Positions 19,870-28,765 of a stretch of DNA of 64,000 nucleotides are shown here, in pieces; the stretch's first letter is position 1; every line of letters begins with the position of its first letter. Under the pieces are notes generated by a model that ran no database searches, was not told the origin of the DNA, and saw only the letters and a list, made by a program, of their open reading frames with translations. The DNA is from DASSUW01 sp963792385. GTDB taxonomy: Bacteria > Actinomycetota > Thermoleophilia > Solirubrobacterales > Solirubrobacteraceae. The position numbers and the translations under genes were made by a program. Where the stretch lies: NCBI GenBank assembly GCA_963792385.1, contig CAWBVZ010000012.1, forward strand, positions 1,325,001 through 1,389,000, in the 5' to 3' direction.

Positions 19870-20084
19870 GCGGTGCGCGGCCTGCCGCCGGTGGTACTCG
19901 GCACGGTCACCTGCTTCACCACGTGGCCCTGGTCGGCGAGCGCCGCGCAGGCAGTCGCCATCCGCTCTTCACGCACTCCTGGCCAGCAGGCGATCAAGCC
20001 TGGGCTGTCCGGGCTGCTGACCAACCGCGCCTGCATCGCTCGGAGCAGCTCCGCCAGCGTTTCCTCGCTGAATTCGTGACGCAT
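19857..20084 (-). CDS. Small hypothetical protein (75 aa)
   Basis: A 75-residue protein starting MRHEFSEETLAELLRAMQARL. It has a helical first half and a short basic C-terminus ending GGRPRTAWSL. The pattern (helices, then GHVVKQVTVPSTTGGRPRT) resembles a small winged-helix or MarR-like fragment, but I do not recognise a family. It shares 13 bp with the GH13 gene downstream, suggesting co-transcription. Confidence 0.5.
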   Translation of the reverse strand: MRHEFSEETLAELLRAMQARLVSSPDSPGLIACWPGVREERMATACAALADQGHVVKQVTVPSTTGGRPRTAWSL

Positions 20085-20129
20085 GTGTCTCGCCTTCCTG
20101 CACGGACGATAAGCCGTGCAAGCTCGAAT

Positions 20130-20330
20130 TTACCGCCGCATCGTCGCGCCCATGTCGGCGACTGCGCGCGCCAGCGCGTGGAGCTCCGCCGGGCGCCACT
20201 GGAGGCTCGCCGCTGCGGCCGGCGCGTAGCCCATCGCCTGCAGCGTGCCGCACCGCCAGCAGCTGATCTCTTGGCGTGCCATGGGTCCGTTGCACGAACT
20301 GCATAGCCGCGGGAACTGACGATCGTGCAT
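20130..20330 (-). CDS. Small zinc-ribbon protein
   Basis: A 66-residue protein with two CxxC knuckles, LCSSCNGPM and CWRCGTLQ, spaced as in a minimal zinc ribbon (residues about 10-28). A helical tail (PAELHALARAVADMGATM) follows. Its role is unknown; such ribbons bind nucleic acid or protein. It is 45 bp upstream of the 75-residue gene on the same strand. The 195 bp between its start and the rightward SDR gene holds presumed divergent promoters; I see no clear boxes there. Confidence 0.6.
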   Translation of the reverse strand: MHDRQFPRLCSSCNGPMARQEISCWRCGTLQAMGYAPAAAASLQWRPAELHALARAVADMGATMRR

Positions 20331-20525
20331 GTCTCAGAGCTCCTCGGTGGTGCTCTGTGGAAGGACGGCTCTTCCGTCGCTGGGGACGAAACTGTCCGTG
20401 AAGGTCGCCGTGCGGCTGCTGAACCGGCGGTGCTCTGCGCGAAGTGGCTTCGCAGGAGCGGTGAAAAGGCCCTGTACGACCAGTCTAGTCGCTCCACCTG
20501 CGGCGACCGTGGCAAGCTGCCGCCC

Positions 20526-21284
20526 ATGATCGACCTTACGGATCGTGTCGTGCTGATCACCGGCGCGGCGGGAGGGATCGGCGCGGCCACCGCGCGCTCG
20601 GTCGTCGCCGCCGGCGGCTACGTGGTCGTCCACGACTTGCGGACCGGGGGACGCCTCGGCGAGCTGGTGGAGGAGCTGGGCGAGCGGGCGCACGCCGTCG
20701 CCGCCGACCTCGCCGACCCGCGCGCCGCCGGGCCGCTGTGGGCCGAGGCGCTCGCGTGGCGCGGCCGCGTGGACGTGCTCGTCAACAACGCCGGCATCTA
20801 CGAGCCCGCCGATCCCGACGGGGACCTCGACGCCTGGACCGCCGCGTGGGAGCGCACGCTCGCCGTCTGCCTGACGAGCCCGGCGACACTGTGCCGGGAA
20901 GCGATCCGGACGTTCCGCGCACAGGACACCGGCGGGATCGTGGTCAACCTCGCCAGCCGCGCCGCGTTCCGCGGCGAGGACCCGGAGTACTGGCACTACG
21001 CGGCCGCGAAGGCGGGCATCGTCGCCGTCACCAAGACGATCGCGCGCCAGTACGGCCGCGATGGAGTGACCGCGTTCGGCGTCGCCCCGGGCTTCGTCAA
21101 CACGCCGTTCAACGACGCGCTGGTGGAGCGCTACGGCCTCGACTTCTTCGCCCAGGACACCGGGCTCGGCGAGGTGGCCGGCCCGCAGGACCTCGCGAAC
21201 GTGATCGTCTTCCTCGCCTCCGGCCTCGCGCGCCACGCGACGGGCACCACGATCGACGTCAACGGCGCCAGCTATGTCCGCTGA
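20526..21284 (+). CDS. SDR family oxidoreductase (3-oxoacyl-ACP reductase-like)
   Basis: A 252-residue classical short-chain dehydrogenase. It shows cofactor motif LITGAAGGIGAAT (about 9-22), structural VLVNNAGIYE, catalytic Ser in IVVNLASRAAF, and YAAAK (Tyr/Lys) near 157, ending in the usual GTTIDVNGASYVR. The cofactor is NAD(H) or NADP(H); an arginine after strand 2 (HDLRTGG) may hint at NADPH. The ATG at 20526 gives the standard length. Its last 11 bp overlap the aldehyde dehydrogenase gene, so alcohol-to-aldehyde-to-acid oxidation by the pair is plausible. Confidence 0.88.
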   Translation: MIDLTDRVVLITGAAGGIGAATARSVVAAGGYVVVHDLRTGGRLGELVEELGERAHAVAADLADPRAAGPLWAEALAWRGRVDVLVNNAGIYEPADPDGDLDAWTAAWERTLAVCLTSPATLCREAIRTFRAQDTGGIVVNLASRAAFRGEDPEYWHYAAAKAGIVAVTKTIARQYGRDGVTAFGVAPGFVNTPFNDALVERYGLDFFAQDTGLGEVAGPQDLANVIVFLASGLARHATGTTIDVNGASYVR

Positions 21285-22674
21285 CGTGCGCCTGCTGATC
21301 GGCGGCGAGTGGCGCGACGGCGCAGGCGGTCGGCTCGACATCGTCGACCCCGCCACCGCACGCCCGGCCGGCACGGTCGCGCTCGCAGACGCTGGAGACC
21401 TCGACGCGGCGCTGGCCGCGGCGCAGCGCGCGTTCCCCGCGTGGGCGGCGACGCCCGGGCACGACCGCGGCACGATCCTGAAGCGGGCTTCCGCGCTGCT
21501 TCAGGAGCGCGCCGGCGACGTGGCCGGAGCGCTGGCGGTCGAAGGCGGCAAGCTCCCGGCGGAGGCGGCCGGGGAGGTCGGCCGCGCGATCGAGACGTTG
21601 CAGTGGAACGGCGAGGAGGCCGGGCGGATCGAGGGCCGGATCATCCAGGGCCGCGCGCCGGGTGCGCAGCGGCTGTCGGCGCCGGCGCCGCTCGGCGTCG
21701 TGGCCGCGTTCACGGCCTGGAACTTCCCGGCCGTGCTCGCGGCGCGAAAGCTGGGCGCGGCGCTCGCGGCCGGCTGCACCGTGGTCCTCAAGGCGGCCGA
21801 GGAGACGCCGCGGACGGCCGCCGAAGTCGTGCGCGCGCTCGCCGACGCAGGCCTGCCGGCGGGTGCGGTGAACCTCGTGTTCGGCGACCCGCCGCGGGTC
21901 TCCGAGCACCTGATCGGCGCGCCAGAGGTACGGGCGGTCACGTTCACCGGCTCGACCGCGGTCGGGCGGATCATCGCCGCCCTCGCCGCCGGCGGCCTCA
22001 AGCGCTGCGTGCTCGAGCTCGGCGGCCACGCGCCCGTGATCGTGGCGCAGGACGCCGACATCGACCTCGCCGTGAGCGCGACGCTGCCGGCGAAGTTCGG
22101 CTCCGCCGGCCAGTCGTGCGTGGCGCCGAGCCGGTACTACGTGCACGCCGACCGCTACGAGGCGTTCGCCGACGCGTTCACGGCCGCCGCGCGCGAGCTG
22201 CCGATCGGCCCGGTGATCACGCCCCGGCGGCTGGACGCGATGGATCGCTTGATCGCCGATGCGGTCGCGCGCGGCGCGCGCGTGCTGTGCGGCGGCGAGC
22301 GGACGGGCGGCGACGGCTACTTCTTCCCTCCGACCGTGCTCGCCGACGTCCCCGACGACGCCGAGGTGGCGCAGGAGGAGCCGTTCGGGCCGGTCGCCGC
22401 GCTCGCGCCGTTCACGGACCTCGACGACGCCGTCGCGCGCGCCAACGGCACCGCGTACGCGTTCGCGGCGTACCTGTTCACCGACTCGGCGCGCACGTGC
22501 GACCGCGTGCTGGCCACGGTGCGCGCGAGCAACATCGGCGTCAACCAGATGGCGCCCGCGATGCCAGATGCGCCGACGGGCGGCCTCCAGGACAGCGGCT
22601 ACGGCTACGAGGGCGGGCGCGACGGCATCCACGCCTTCCAGCACTTCCGGCTGATCAGCCAGGCTGCCGGATGA
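21274..22674 (+). CDS. NAD(P)-dependent aldehyde dehydrogenase
   Basis: A 466-residue ALDH superfamily enzyme. It has cofactor-fold FTGSTAVGRII (about 227), general base Glu in ELGGHAPVIV (about 249) and catalytic Cys in GSAGQSCVAPSRYYV (about 283), plus the EEPFGPVAAL motif near 370. It is closest in style to succinate-semialdehyde or benzaldehyde dehydrogenases, but the substrate is not determinable. The start overlaps the SDR gene by 11 bp. The 3' end overlaps the convergent aminotransferase by 20 bp. Confidence 0.9.
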   Translation: MSADVRLLIGGEWRDGAGGRLDIVDPATARPAGTVALADAGDLDAALAAAQRAFPAWAATPGHDRGTILKRASALLQERAGDVAGALAVEGGKLPAEAAGEVGRAIETLQWNGEEAGRIEGRIIQGRAPGAQRLSAPAPLGVVAAFTAWNFPAVLAARKLGAALAAGCTVVLKAAEETPRTAAEVVRALADAGLPAGAVNLVFGDPPRVSEHLIGAPEVRAVTFTGSTAVGRIIAALAAGGLKRCVLELGGHAPVIVAQDADIDLAVSATLPAKFGSAGQSCVAPSRYYVHADRYEAFADAFTAAARELPIGPVITPRRLDAMDRLIADAVARGARVLCGGERTGGDGYFFPPTVLADVPDDAEVAQEEPFGPVAALAPFTDLDDAVARANGTAYAFAAYLFTDSARTCDRVLATVRASNIGVNQMAPAMPDAPTGGLQDSGYGYEGGRDGIHAFQHFRLISQAAG

Positions 22675-23713
22675 GGGCGGCGAGCCGCTGCGCGCCCTCG
22701 TGGATCTCGTCCACCGACGGGTAGCTGAACGACAGCCGCGCGCTCCGCTCGCCTCCTGGGCCGGGGTAGAAGCCGGCGCCCGGGACGATCGGCACACCGG
22801 CCGCAGCGGCGCGCTCGGCGAGCCGCGCGGCAGAGCCCTCGGCCAGCTCCAGCCACAGGAAGTAGCCGCCGTCGGGGCGCGTCCACGTCGCGTGGTCGCG
22901 CAGCTCGGCGTCGAACACCGCGAGCAGCGCGTCGCGGCGCGGCCGCAGCGCCGCCTTCAGATCCGCGAGGTGCGGCTCGAGCTGACCGGCGGCGAGGAAC
23001 TCGTACAGCTGCGCCTGGGCGAGCAGCGGCGGCGACACGTAGGTCGCCGTGACGAGCGCCTCGATCGGCGCCACCATGCCCTCGGGCAGCACGAGGTAGC
23101 CGACTCGCAGCCCGGGCGCGACGCTCTTGGAGAACGAGGACATCAGCACGGCCAGCTCGTCCGCGCCGCGGTCGCGCAGCAGCCGGTGCAGGTGCGGCTC
23201 CGGCTCGCCGTCGAACCGCAGCAGGCCGTAGGGGTCGTCCTCGATCACCGTCAGCTGCTCCGCGACGATGCGGTCCGCGAGCGCCTCGCGCTCGCGCAAG
23301 GTCAGCGTGCGTCCGGTCGGGTTGTGGAACGTCGGCATCGCGTACGCGAGCCGCGCGGGCGGCTCGGTGACGGCCTCGGCCCCCGCTGCGCGCAGCAGGT
23401 GCAGCGTCCGGTCGTACGTCGGCGAGTCGACGAGCGCCCGGCCGCCGCCTGCGAGCAGGTGGCGGATCAGGAAGCTGAGCCCGATCAGCGAGCCAGGCGT
23501 CACCACGACCCGCTCCGTGGCCACGCCGTGGCGTGCCGCGATCCACTCGCGCAGCGGCCCGAAGCCGGCCGGCGCCCCGTAGTTGAGCGCCACGCGGCCG
23601 TGCCGCTCGATCGCGCGCCGCGACGCCTCGGCGAGTTGCTCGATCGGCAGCAGGTCCGGCGACGGGATCCCGCGGGCGAACGAGATCGCGCCGGCCGCGG
23701 GAAGGACGCTCAC
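22655..23713 (-). CDS. PLP-dependent aminotransferase, class I/II
   Basis: A 352-residue fold-type I aminotransferase without the N-terminal GntR domain of MocR proteins. The PLP lysine is in SSFSKSVAPGLRVGYL (about 205). Asp and Tyr/Asn cofactor contacts are in IEDDPYGLLRF and PTFHNPTGRTL. Related enzymes are 2-aminoadipate or valine-pyruvate transaminases. It starts with GTG at 23713, overlapping the stop of the upstream 183-residue gene (GTGA), so they form a two-gene operon. Confidence 0.88.
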   Translation of the reverse strand: MSVLPAAGAISFARGIPSPDLLPIEQLAEASRRAIERHGRVALNYGAPAGFGPLREWIAARHGVATERVVVTPGSLIGLSFLIRHLLAGGGRALVDSPTYDRTLHLLRAAGAEAVTEPPARLAYAMPTFHNPTGRTLTLREREALADRIVAEQLTVIEDDPYGLLRFDGEPEPHLHRLLRDRGADELAVLMSSFSKSVAPGLRVGYLVLPEGMVAPIEALVTATYVSPPLLAQAQLYEFLAAGQLEPHLADLKAALRPRRDALLAVFDAELRDHATWTRPDGGYFLWLELAEGSAARLAERAAAAGVPIVPGAGFYPGPGGERSARLSFSYPSVDEIHEGAQRLAALIRQPG

Positions 23714-24261
23714 GACTCGGCGCCTTCGTCAGGGTGCATGCGGAAGACCGCGACGACGCGCCCGCCGAGCAGCGCGATCCGGCGCAGCGCGGTCTCGAGC
23801 CCGATCCCGGCCAGCTCGCCGGCGAGGATCACCACGTTCGCCACCGACTCCAGGTGCAGCTCGGGCACGGCGCGCGCGAGGATCGCCGGTTCGACGTCGG
23901 CGACGTGGATCTCGTAGCTGCCGAACGTCGGCTTACGCCGGAACCGCCCGCGTGGCAGCTCGCGCTCGGGATGCAGGACGATCTCGGCGGCGTCGAGGGC
24001 GAACGCCGTGCTGAGGATCGCGGCCAGCTCGGCGTGGAGCTCCCAGTCATGCGCCGACGACCGCTTGTCGCGGGCGAGCTCGTCGATCGCGGGGTCGACA
24101 TGCAGGCGCTGCGGCGGGCGCGGTTCGAGCGTCAGGTACCAGCCGGCGACGCTGCGTGGGCGCAGCCGCCATTCCAGGCGGCCGATCCGGCGGCCGTCGT
24201 CGTAGACCTCGTATGCATGTTGAGGGCGCGGTTTGCCGCGCCGCTCGTGCTCCGGCCACAT
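23710..24261 (-). CDS. Hypothetical protein (183 aa), aminotransferase-linked
   Basis: A soluble 183-residue protein that I cannot name. The first third is basic with strands (YEVYDDGRRIGRLEWRL, GWYLTLEPRPPQRLH), the middle is helical (WELHAELAAILSTAF), and the end has a hydrophobic alpha/beta segment (VANVVILAGELAGIGLETAL). There is no signal or membrane segment. The 4-bp overlap with the aminotransferase gene suggests a shared pathway. Confidence 0.6.
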   Translation of the reverse strand: MWPEHERRGKPRPQHAYEVYDDGRRIGRLEWRLRPRSVAGWYLTLEPRPPQRLHVDPAIDELARDKRSSAHDWELHAELAAILSTAFALDAAEIVLHPERELPRGRFRRKPTFGSYEIHVADVEPAILARAVPELHLESVANVVILAGELAGIGLETALRRIALLGGRVVAVFRMHPDEGAES

Positions 24262-24285
24262 GGCGATTGACGCTGCGTACCCCGA

Positions 24286-25011
24286 TCAGGCATCGGCGAA
24301 CGCGGTGCGCAGCCTCGGGGCGCGTCGCACTGCCGGCCGCGTCAGCGCCGTGCCAAGGAGGTAGCCAAGTCCGGCAGCCACCACGCCGGCGGCGATGTCG
24401 AACACGAAGTGGTTGCCCGTGGCGACGACGGCGAGGCCGACAATCGGCCCCCACATGAGCGAGATCGCCTTCGCGACGGGGTGCCGGAACGACGCGGCGA
24501 GCGCGATACCGATCGCCACCGCGAAGCCGACGTGAAGGCTCGGCACCGCGGCCAGCTCGTTGTAGAAGCTGGTCGTGAGCCCGGAGTCGAGCGCGACGCC
24601 GGTCTGGTGTGTGATCGTGTCGACCATGCCGATGTCGGCCAGCCGCGGCGGTGCGACGGGGAACGCGGCGTAGATCGGGATCGAGAGCAGCCAGGTGGCG
24701 AGGATCGTGTTGCGGAGGCGCTCGTACAGCGGCTGCGAGCGGTGGTAGAGGAAGACCAGCGCGCCGGGGAGCACGACGAGCTGGGCGGCGAGATAGAGGT
24801 GGTTCAGGAGCCACAGGATCCAGCTGCCGGTCAGCGCCGTCTGGACGGACGCCTCGGAGGCGACACCGAGGTGGTGCTCGAAGTCGAGGATCCAGTCGGC
24901 GTTCGCCTTCGCGACGCCGAGATCGCCGACCGTCAGCCAGCGCGCGGCGCTGTAAAGGAGATAGGCAAGAGCGAAGATGCCGATCTGCTTTTTTGCGCCT
25001 GCGGAAACCAT
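24286..25011 (-). CDS. PAP2-type membrane phosphatase/transferase
   Basis: A 241-residue membrane protein with about six hydrophobic segments. The phosphatase signature appears as AAVPSLHVGFAVAIG (motif 2, His) and VVATGNHFVFDIAAG (motif 3, His and Asp), the PAP2_3 arrangement seen in inositol-phosphorylceramide-synthase-like and lipid phosphatases. Motif 1 (KxxxxxxRP) is not obvious, as is common for that subgroup. The active site faces the outer side of the membrane. The ATG at 25011 is chosen over upstream in-frame codons because the sequence before it is not membrane-like and overlaps the terminator of the next gene. Confidence 0.82.
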   Translation of the reverse strand: MVSAGAKKQIGIFALAYLLYSAARWLTVGDLGVAKANADWILDFEHHLGVASEASVQTALTGSWILWLLNHLYLAAQLVVLPGALVFLYHRSQPLYERLRNTILATWLLSIPIYAAFPVAPPRLADIGMVDTITHQTGVALDSGLTTSFYNELAAVPSLHVGFAVAIGIALAASFRHPVAKAISLMWGPIVGLAVVATGNHFVFDIAAGVVAAGLGYLLGTALTRPAVRRAPRLRTAFADA

Positions 25012-25074
25012 GAGACGACGGTACGCCTGCGCGGGCGCGTGTTCATCGGAGTTGTCTCGACCGGTGCGGTAGGG

Positions 25075-25107
25075 AAAAAACGCCCCCGGGGTGCGGGCAA
25101 CCGCACC
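25075..25107 (-). terminator. Rho-independent terminator of the SUOX operon
   Basis: On the minus strand GGTGCGG-TTGC-CCGCACC is followed by a G/C stretch and six U (A6 at 25075-25080 on the plus strand), just past the stop of the DUF6510 gene. It is one of the few terminators here with a true U-tract. Confidence 0.65.
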
Positions 25108-25111
25108 TGTG

Positions 25112-25378
25112 TCAGCTGCGGAACGGGACCTGCATGAGCAGCCGGCCGCGGATCTCGACCACATAGCGGTCGGCGAGCGTGCCGATCCGGACCGCGACGT
25201 CCGTGCACGACGGGCAGCGGAGCACCATCCCGGCGCCGCGGTAGGCGAGGTGCGCTGCGATCACGTGCCTGGCGCCGCACGACGCACACGTGCACTCGGC
25301 GGTCGTGGCGTCGGTCCCGAAGATCTCGGCGAGCAGGCCGGCGACGCCGTTGCCGTCGAGGTGCAGGTCGTCGCTCAT
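25112..25378 (-). CDS. DUF6510-family zinc-ribbon protein
   Basis: An 88-residue protein with two CxxC pairs (TCASCGARH and LRCPSCTDV) about 25 residues apart, a rubredoxin-like knuckle likely binding zinc or iron. It begins with MSDDLHLDGNGVAGLLAEIF, the pattern of DUF6510. It is the last gene of a three-gene set after the sulfite-oxidase-like and ferredoxin-reductase genes, 1 bp after the latter. The same trio is familiar in actinobacteria, suggesting it is an accessory or electron-transfer part. Confidence 0.78.
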   Translation of the reverse strand: MSDDLHLDGNGVAGLLAEIFGTDATTAECTCASCGARHVIAAHLAYRGAGMVLRCPSCTDVAVRIGTLADRYVVEIRGRLLMQVPFRS

Positions 25379-25379
25379 C

Positions 25380-26135
25380 TCATGCTCCTGTCGGTCCGAA
25401 CCGTTCCGCGTGGATCGACCCCGGGTCGTGGCCGGCGTCGACCAGCAGGTCGGCGACGTGCTCGACGAACGGGGTCGGGCCGCAGACGAAGATGTGCGGG
25501 CGGTCCGCCGGCACGAGGCCGAGGCCGGCCAGCATCGCGCCGTCGACGCGGCCGCTGAGCCCGTCCCAGCCCGCCGGCTGCTCGCGCGTGAGCGTCGTGG
25601 CCACGGTGAGGCCGCGCCGGTCGAGGGCCGCCAGCTCGTCGCGGTAGATCACGTCCTCGTGCGTGCGGGCGGATAGGAGCAGGCGCGTGTTGACTGTGTT
25701 GCCGCGGGCGGCGCGGTGGCGCAGCATCGCCATCAGCGGCACGACGCCGGAGCCGCCGCCGACGAGCAGCAGCGGGCCGCCGTCCTGCACCGACCACGTG
25801 AAGTGCCCGCCGATCGGGCCGCGGACCTCGAACTCGTCGCCCGGGATCAGCTCCTCGACCAGATACGGCGACACCTCGCCGTCGTCGATCAGCTCGACCG
25901 TGAGCTCGAGCGCGTCCAGCTCGGGGGCCGAGGCGATCGAGTACGAGCGCTGCGCCTGGTAGCCGTCCTCGGCGGTCAGTCGCACGTCCACATGCTGGCC
26001 CGCGCGGTGCCCCGGCCAGCCGGGCACGTCAAGCACGATCGTGCGCGCGGTCGGCGTCTCGACGGCGATGTCGCGCGCGGTTGCGATCCGCCAGCGGACC
26101 GGGGTCAGTCGCTCCAGTACCGCTGCTCTTTCCAC
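25380..26135 (-). CDS. FAD/NAD-binding ferredoxin-reductase-type oxidoreductase
   Basis: A 242-251-residue reductase of the FNR superfamily. The FAD motif RSYSIAS is near 65. The NAD(P)-binding domain begins LLLVGGGSGVVPLMAML, and the C-terminal motif is IFVCGPTPFVEHV. No ferredoxin domain is fused. It should pass electrons between NAD(P)H and the molybdenum enzyme or its carrier (inference). The start is uncertain: GTG at 26135 is the first canonical codon, but homologue-like sequence (TPVRWRIATA) begins at a CTG at 26108 that overlaps the upstream TGA as CTGA. Confidence 0.85.
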   Translation of the reverse strand: MERAAVLERLTPVRWRIATARDIAVETPTARTIVLDVPGWPGHRAGQHVDVRLTAEDGYQAQRSYSIASAPELDALELTVELIDDGEVSPYLVEELIPGDEFEVRGPIGGHFTWSVQDGGPLLLVGGGSGVVPLMAMLRHRAARGNTVNTRLLLSARTHEDVIYRDELAALDRRGLTVATTLTREQPAGWDGLSGRVDGAMLAGLGLVPADRPHIFVCGPTPFVEHVADLLVDAGHDPGSIHAERFGPTGA

Positions 26136-26704
26136 GGGTCTCCGTAGTTGTGGTAGCCGACCGACTCCCAGAAGCCGGGCTCGTCGAGCTCGGTCAGCGT
26201 GAGCCCGCGGACCCACTTCGCGCTCTTCCAGAAGTACAGGTGCGGCACCAGCAACCGGGCCGGCCCGCCGTGCTCGGGCTCGAGCGGCTCGCCGTCGTAC
26301 TGGTACACCACCCACGCCCGGCCGTCGGTCAGATCCTCGAGCGGCAGGTTGGTCGTGTAGCCGCCGTCGGACCAGGCGGTCACGTGCTCGGCCTCGGTGG
26401 CGACGTTCTCGAGCAGGACGTCGAGCGACACGCCGGTCCACGTCGTGTCGAGCTTCGACCACTTGGTGACGCAGTGGATGTCGAGCGTGAACGTCTCCGC
26501 CGGCAGCGCGAGCAAGTCCTCCCAGTTCCACGAGACCGCCTCATCGACCGAGCCGTCGATCGTGAGGCTCCACTCGTCGAGCTCCACGCGCGGGGTAGGC
26601 CCGGCGGAGAGGACGGGGAAGTCGGGCGTGACGTACTGGCCGGGCGGGACCCGGGTCGGATCTACGTCGCGACGGCGGCCGTGGAACCCGCGCGTGATCG
26701 GCAC
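26105..26704 (-). CDS. Sulfite-oxidase-like molybdopterin oxidoreductase
   Basis: A 199-residue cytoplasmic member of the sulfite oxidase/MsrP (YedY) molybdopterin fold. The molybdenum-coordinating cysteine is in LDIHCVTKWSKLDTTW (about 77). Further pterin-contact regions are AWSDGGYTTNLP and PHLYFWKSAKWVRGL. It has no Tat signal and no dimerisation domain, unlike periplasmic MsrP, and carries the C-terminal extension GYHNYGDPWKEQRYW. The GTG at 26704 starts at the conserved ITRGFHGRR. It leads the SUOX-reductase-DUF6510 operon. Confidence 0.87.
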   Translation of the reverse strand: MPITRGFHGRRRDVDPTRVPPGQYVTPDFPVLSAGPTPRVELDEWSLTIDGSVDEAVSWNWEDLLALPAETFTLDIHCVTKWSKLDTTWTGVSLDVLLENVATEAEHVTAWSDGGYTTNLPLEDLTDGRAWVVYQYDGEPLEPEHGGPARLLVPHLYFWKSAKWVRGLTLTELDEPGFWESVGYHNYGDPWKEQRYWSD

Positions 26705-26908
26705 TCTGCAACCGTATCGGGGGGATCGTCCGGGCGCAAAGCGGCGATGAACGGGTCCGGGCCGACCGGCTCGCATGCGAGGGACATCTCCGTCACCGTG
26801 AAGCCAAGGCGTGTGCGGTCGGTGTTCACGGTCCGCACTCTCCGACATCGCGCTTGGTGGGCGCTTGGCGCAACCTTGGGGCCGCGCTGGGGTTTGGTTC
26901 GCACACGG

Positions 26909-28758
26909 ATGCGCCGGCTCGGACTGCCCATGGTCGTTATCGCCCTGCTCGTAGCGGCCTCGCCGGCCGCTGCGGCGACGTTCACGGTCACCGGGACGAC
27001 CGACATCACCGGTTCTCATGCAGCGGCACCTCGTGCAGCACGATCCGCGCCGCACTCGCTGCCGCCGAGGCGAGCGCCGGCGCGGACACGATCGTGATCC
27101 CGGCCGGCGAGCTACCAGCTCACGGGCGGCCACCTCGACGTCGACAGCCCGGTCACGATCGCCGGCGCGGGCGCGCGCGCCACGACCGTGCTCGGGGCTT
27201 CGCCTGACCGCGTGTTCAACGTCCAGAGCACCACGGCGACGATCTCGTCGCTGACGATGTCCGGCGGCACGGTGACGACGATTCGGCGGCAACATCTTCA
27301 GCGCGAGCTCGAACCTCCTGCTCGACCACGTGCGCGTAACCGGCGGTAGTGCCCACGAGCGGCGGTGGCGTCGCCAGCAGCGACGGCACGCTGACGATCC
27401 AGTACAGCCTGATCGACGACAACAGCGCGTTCAACGGCACCTTCCCGGATGGCGGCGGCGGGGTCCAGAGCCTCGGGGTCGCCGGACCCGCCGTTCTGAC
27501 CGTGCGGGACTCGACGATCACGGGCAACAGCGCCGGCGGGCTAGGCGGCGGCATCCTCTCGCGAGGCAGGCTCGACAACGTCACGACGATCCAGCGCGTG
27601 ACGATCGTGGGCAACAGCGTCACCAGCGACCCCAGTGGCGGCGGCGTAGCGCTCAACCCCGCCGGCCAGCCGTTCACGGTCCAAGGCTCGATCATCGCCG
27701 CCAACAGCGGCGACGGCGCCGCGGCGACCACAACTGCGCCGACGGCCTGCCCATCAGCGGCGGCGGCAACGTCGTGAGCAACGACCGACTGCTACTTCAC
27801 CGCCGCGGGCGACGTTCAGGACGCCGACCCGCAGCTGAGCCCAGCGCTCGTCAACGCCGGCGGTCAGACCGACGTCTTCACCATTGCCGCCACCAGCCCG
27901 GCGCTGGATCGCGCGGCCGGCTGCTCGGGCGCCGACCAGCGCGACCTCGGCCGCCCGCAAGGCGTGGCGTGCGACTCCGGCGCCTTCGAGATCGACCAGG
28001 TGCCCGACACGGCAGTGGGCGGCACCCCGCCGGCCTTCACCTTCTCCTCGTCGGAGCCCGGCGTGTCGTTCCAGTGCCGGCTCGACCTGGGCGCGTTCGC
28101 GCCGTGCACCTCGCCGGCGACGTTCTCCGGCCTCACGCCCGGCGCCCACACGTTCTTCGTCCGTGCGGTCGACGGCGCCGGCAACATCGACCCGACGCCC
28201 GCCTCGATGGCCTTCACAGTGCAAGCGCCGCAGCCCCAGTTCCACAAGACCGTCGTGGTCAGGAAGGTGCGCGGCACGGTCCGTGTCCGCGCGAAGGGCA
28301 AGCGCAAGTTCGTCGCGCTCAACGCCGCCACGGGTATTCCGCTCGGCTCGACCGTCGACACCCGGAACGGCGTGGTGGAGCTGACCTCGAAGCCCGGCCG
28401 CCATGCGAAGGCGCAGAAGGCGAAGTTCTACGACGGCATCTTCAAGGTCACCCAGCCGGGCAAGATCACGCAGCTCCAGCTCACCGAAGCGCTCGCCAAG
28501 TGCAAGTCAGGCGGAGCGAGCGCGGCGGCGAAGAAGAAGAAGAAGCGCAGGCTGTGGGGCGACGGCAAGGGCAAGTTCCGCACCAAGGGCTCGTACAGCT
28601 CGGCGACCGTGCGCGGCACCAAGTGGCTCGTCAGCGACTCGTGCGCGGGCACGCTGACGCGCGTGGTGCGCGGCACCGTCACCGTTCGTGATCTCGTCAA
28701 GCACAAGACGATTCGGGTGCGCGCCGGCAAGCGCTACCTGGCGCGTCCGCCCGGCTGA
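26909..28758 (+). CDS. Secreted right-handed beta-helix protein, frameshifted
   Basis: The ATG at 26909 begins a signal peptide (LPMVVIALLVAASPAAAATF). The coding signal then changes frame about six times between 27010 and 27790 (near 27015, 27107, 27285, 27350, 27725 and 27785) before running intact to 28758. Joined up it is a CSLREA-like or parallel-beta-helix surface protein (CSTIRAALAAA, SLIDDNSAFNGTF, STITGNSAGG, IIAANSGDG). A domain with VSFQCRLDLGAFAPC and a basic C-terminal domain follow. Each break is a one-base indel in GC-rich context. It could be a real decaying gene or local sequence error. The 204 bp upstream hold its presumed promoter, with no clear boxes. Confidence 0.7.
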
Positions 28759-28765
28759 GCCCTCG

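Noticed and set aside
20385..20402. GGACGAAACTGTCC as an operator upstream of the SDR gene
   Set aside because: Only four-base arms, no promoter boxes around it, and similar short dyads are expected by chance in this composition.
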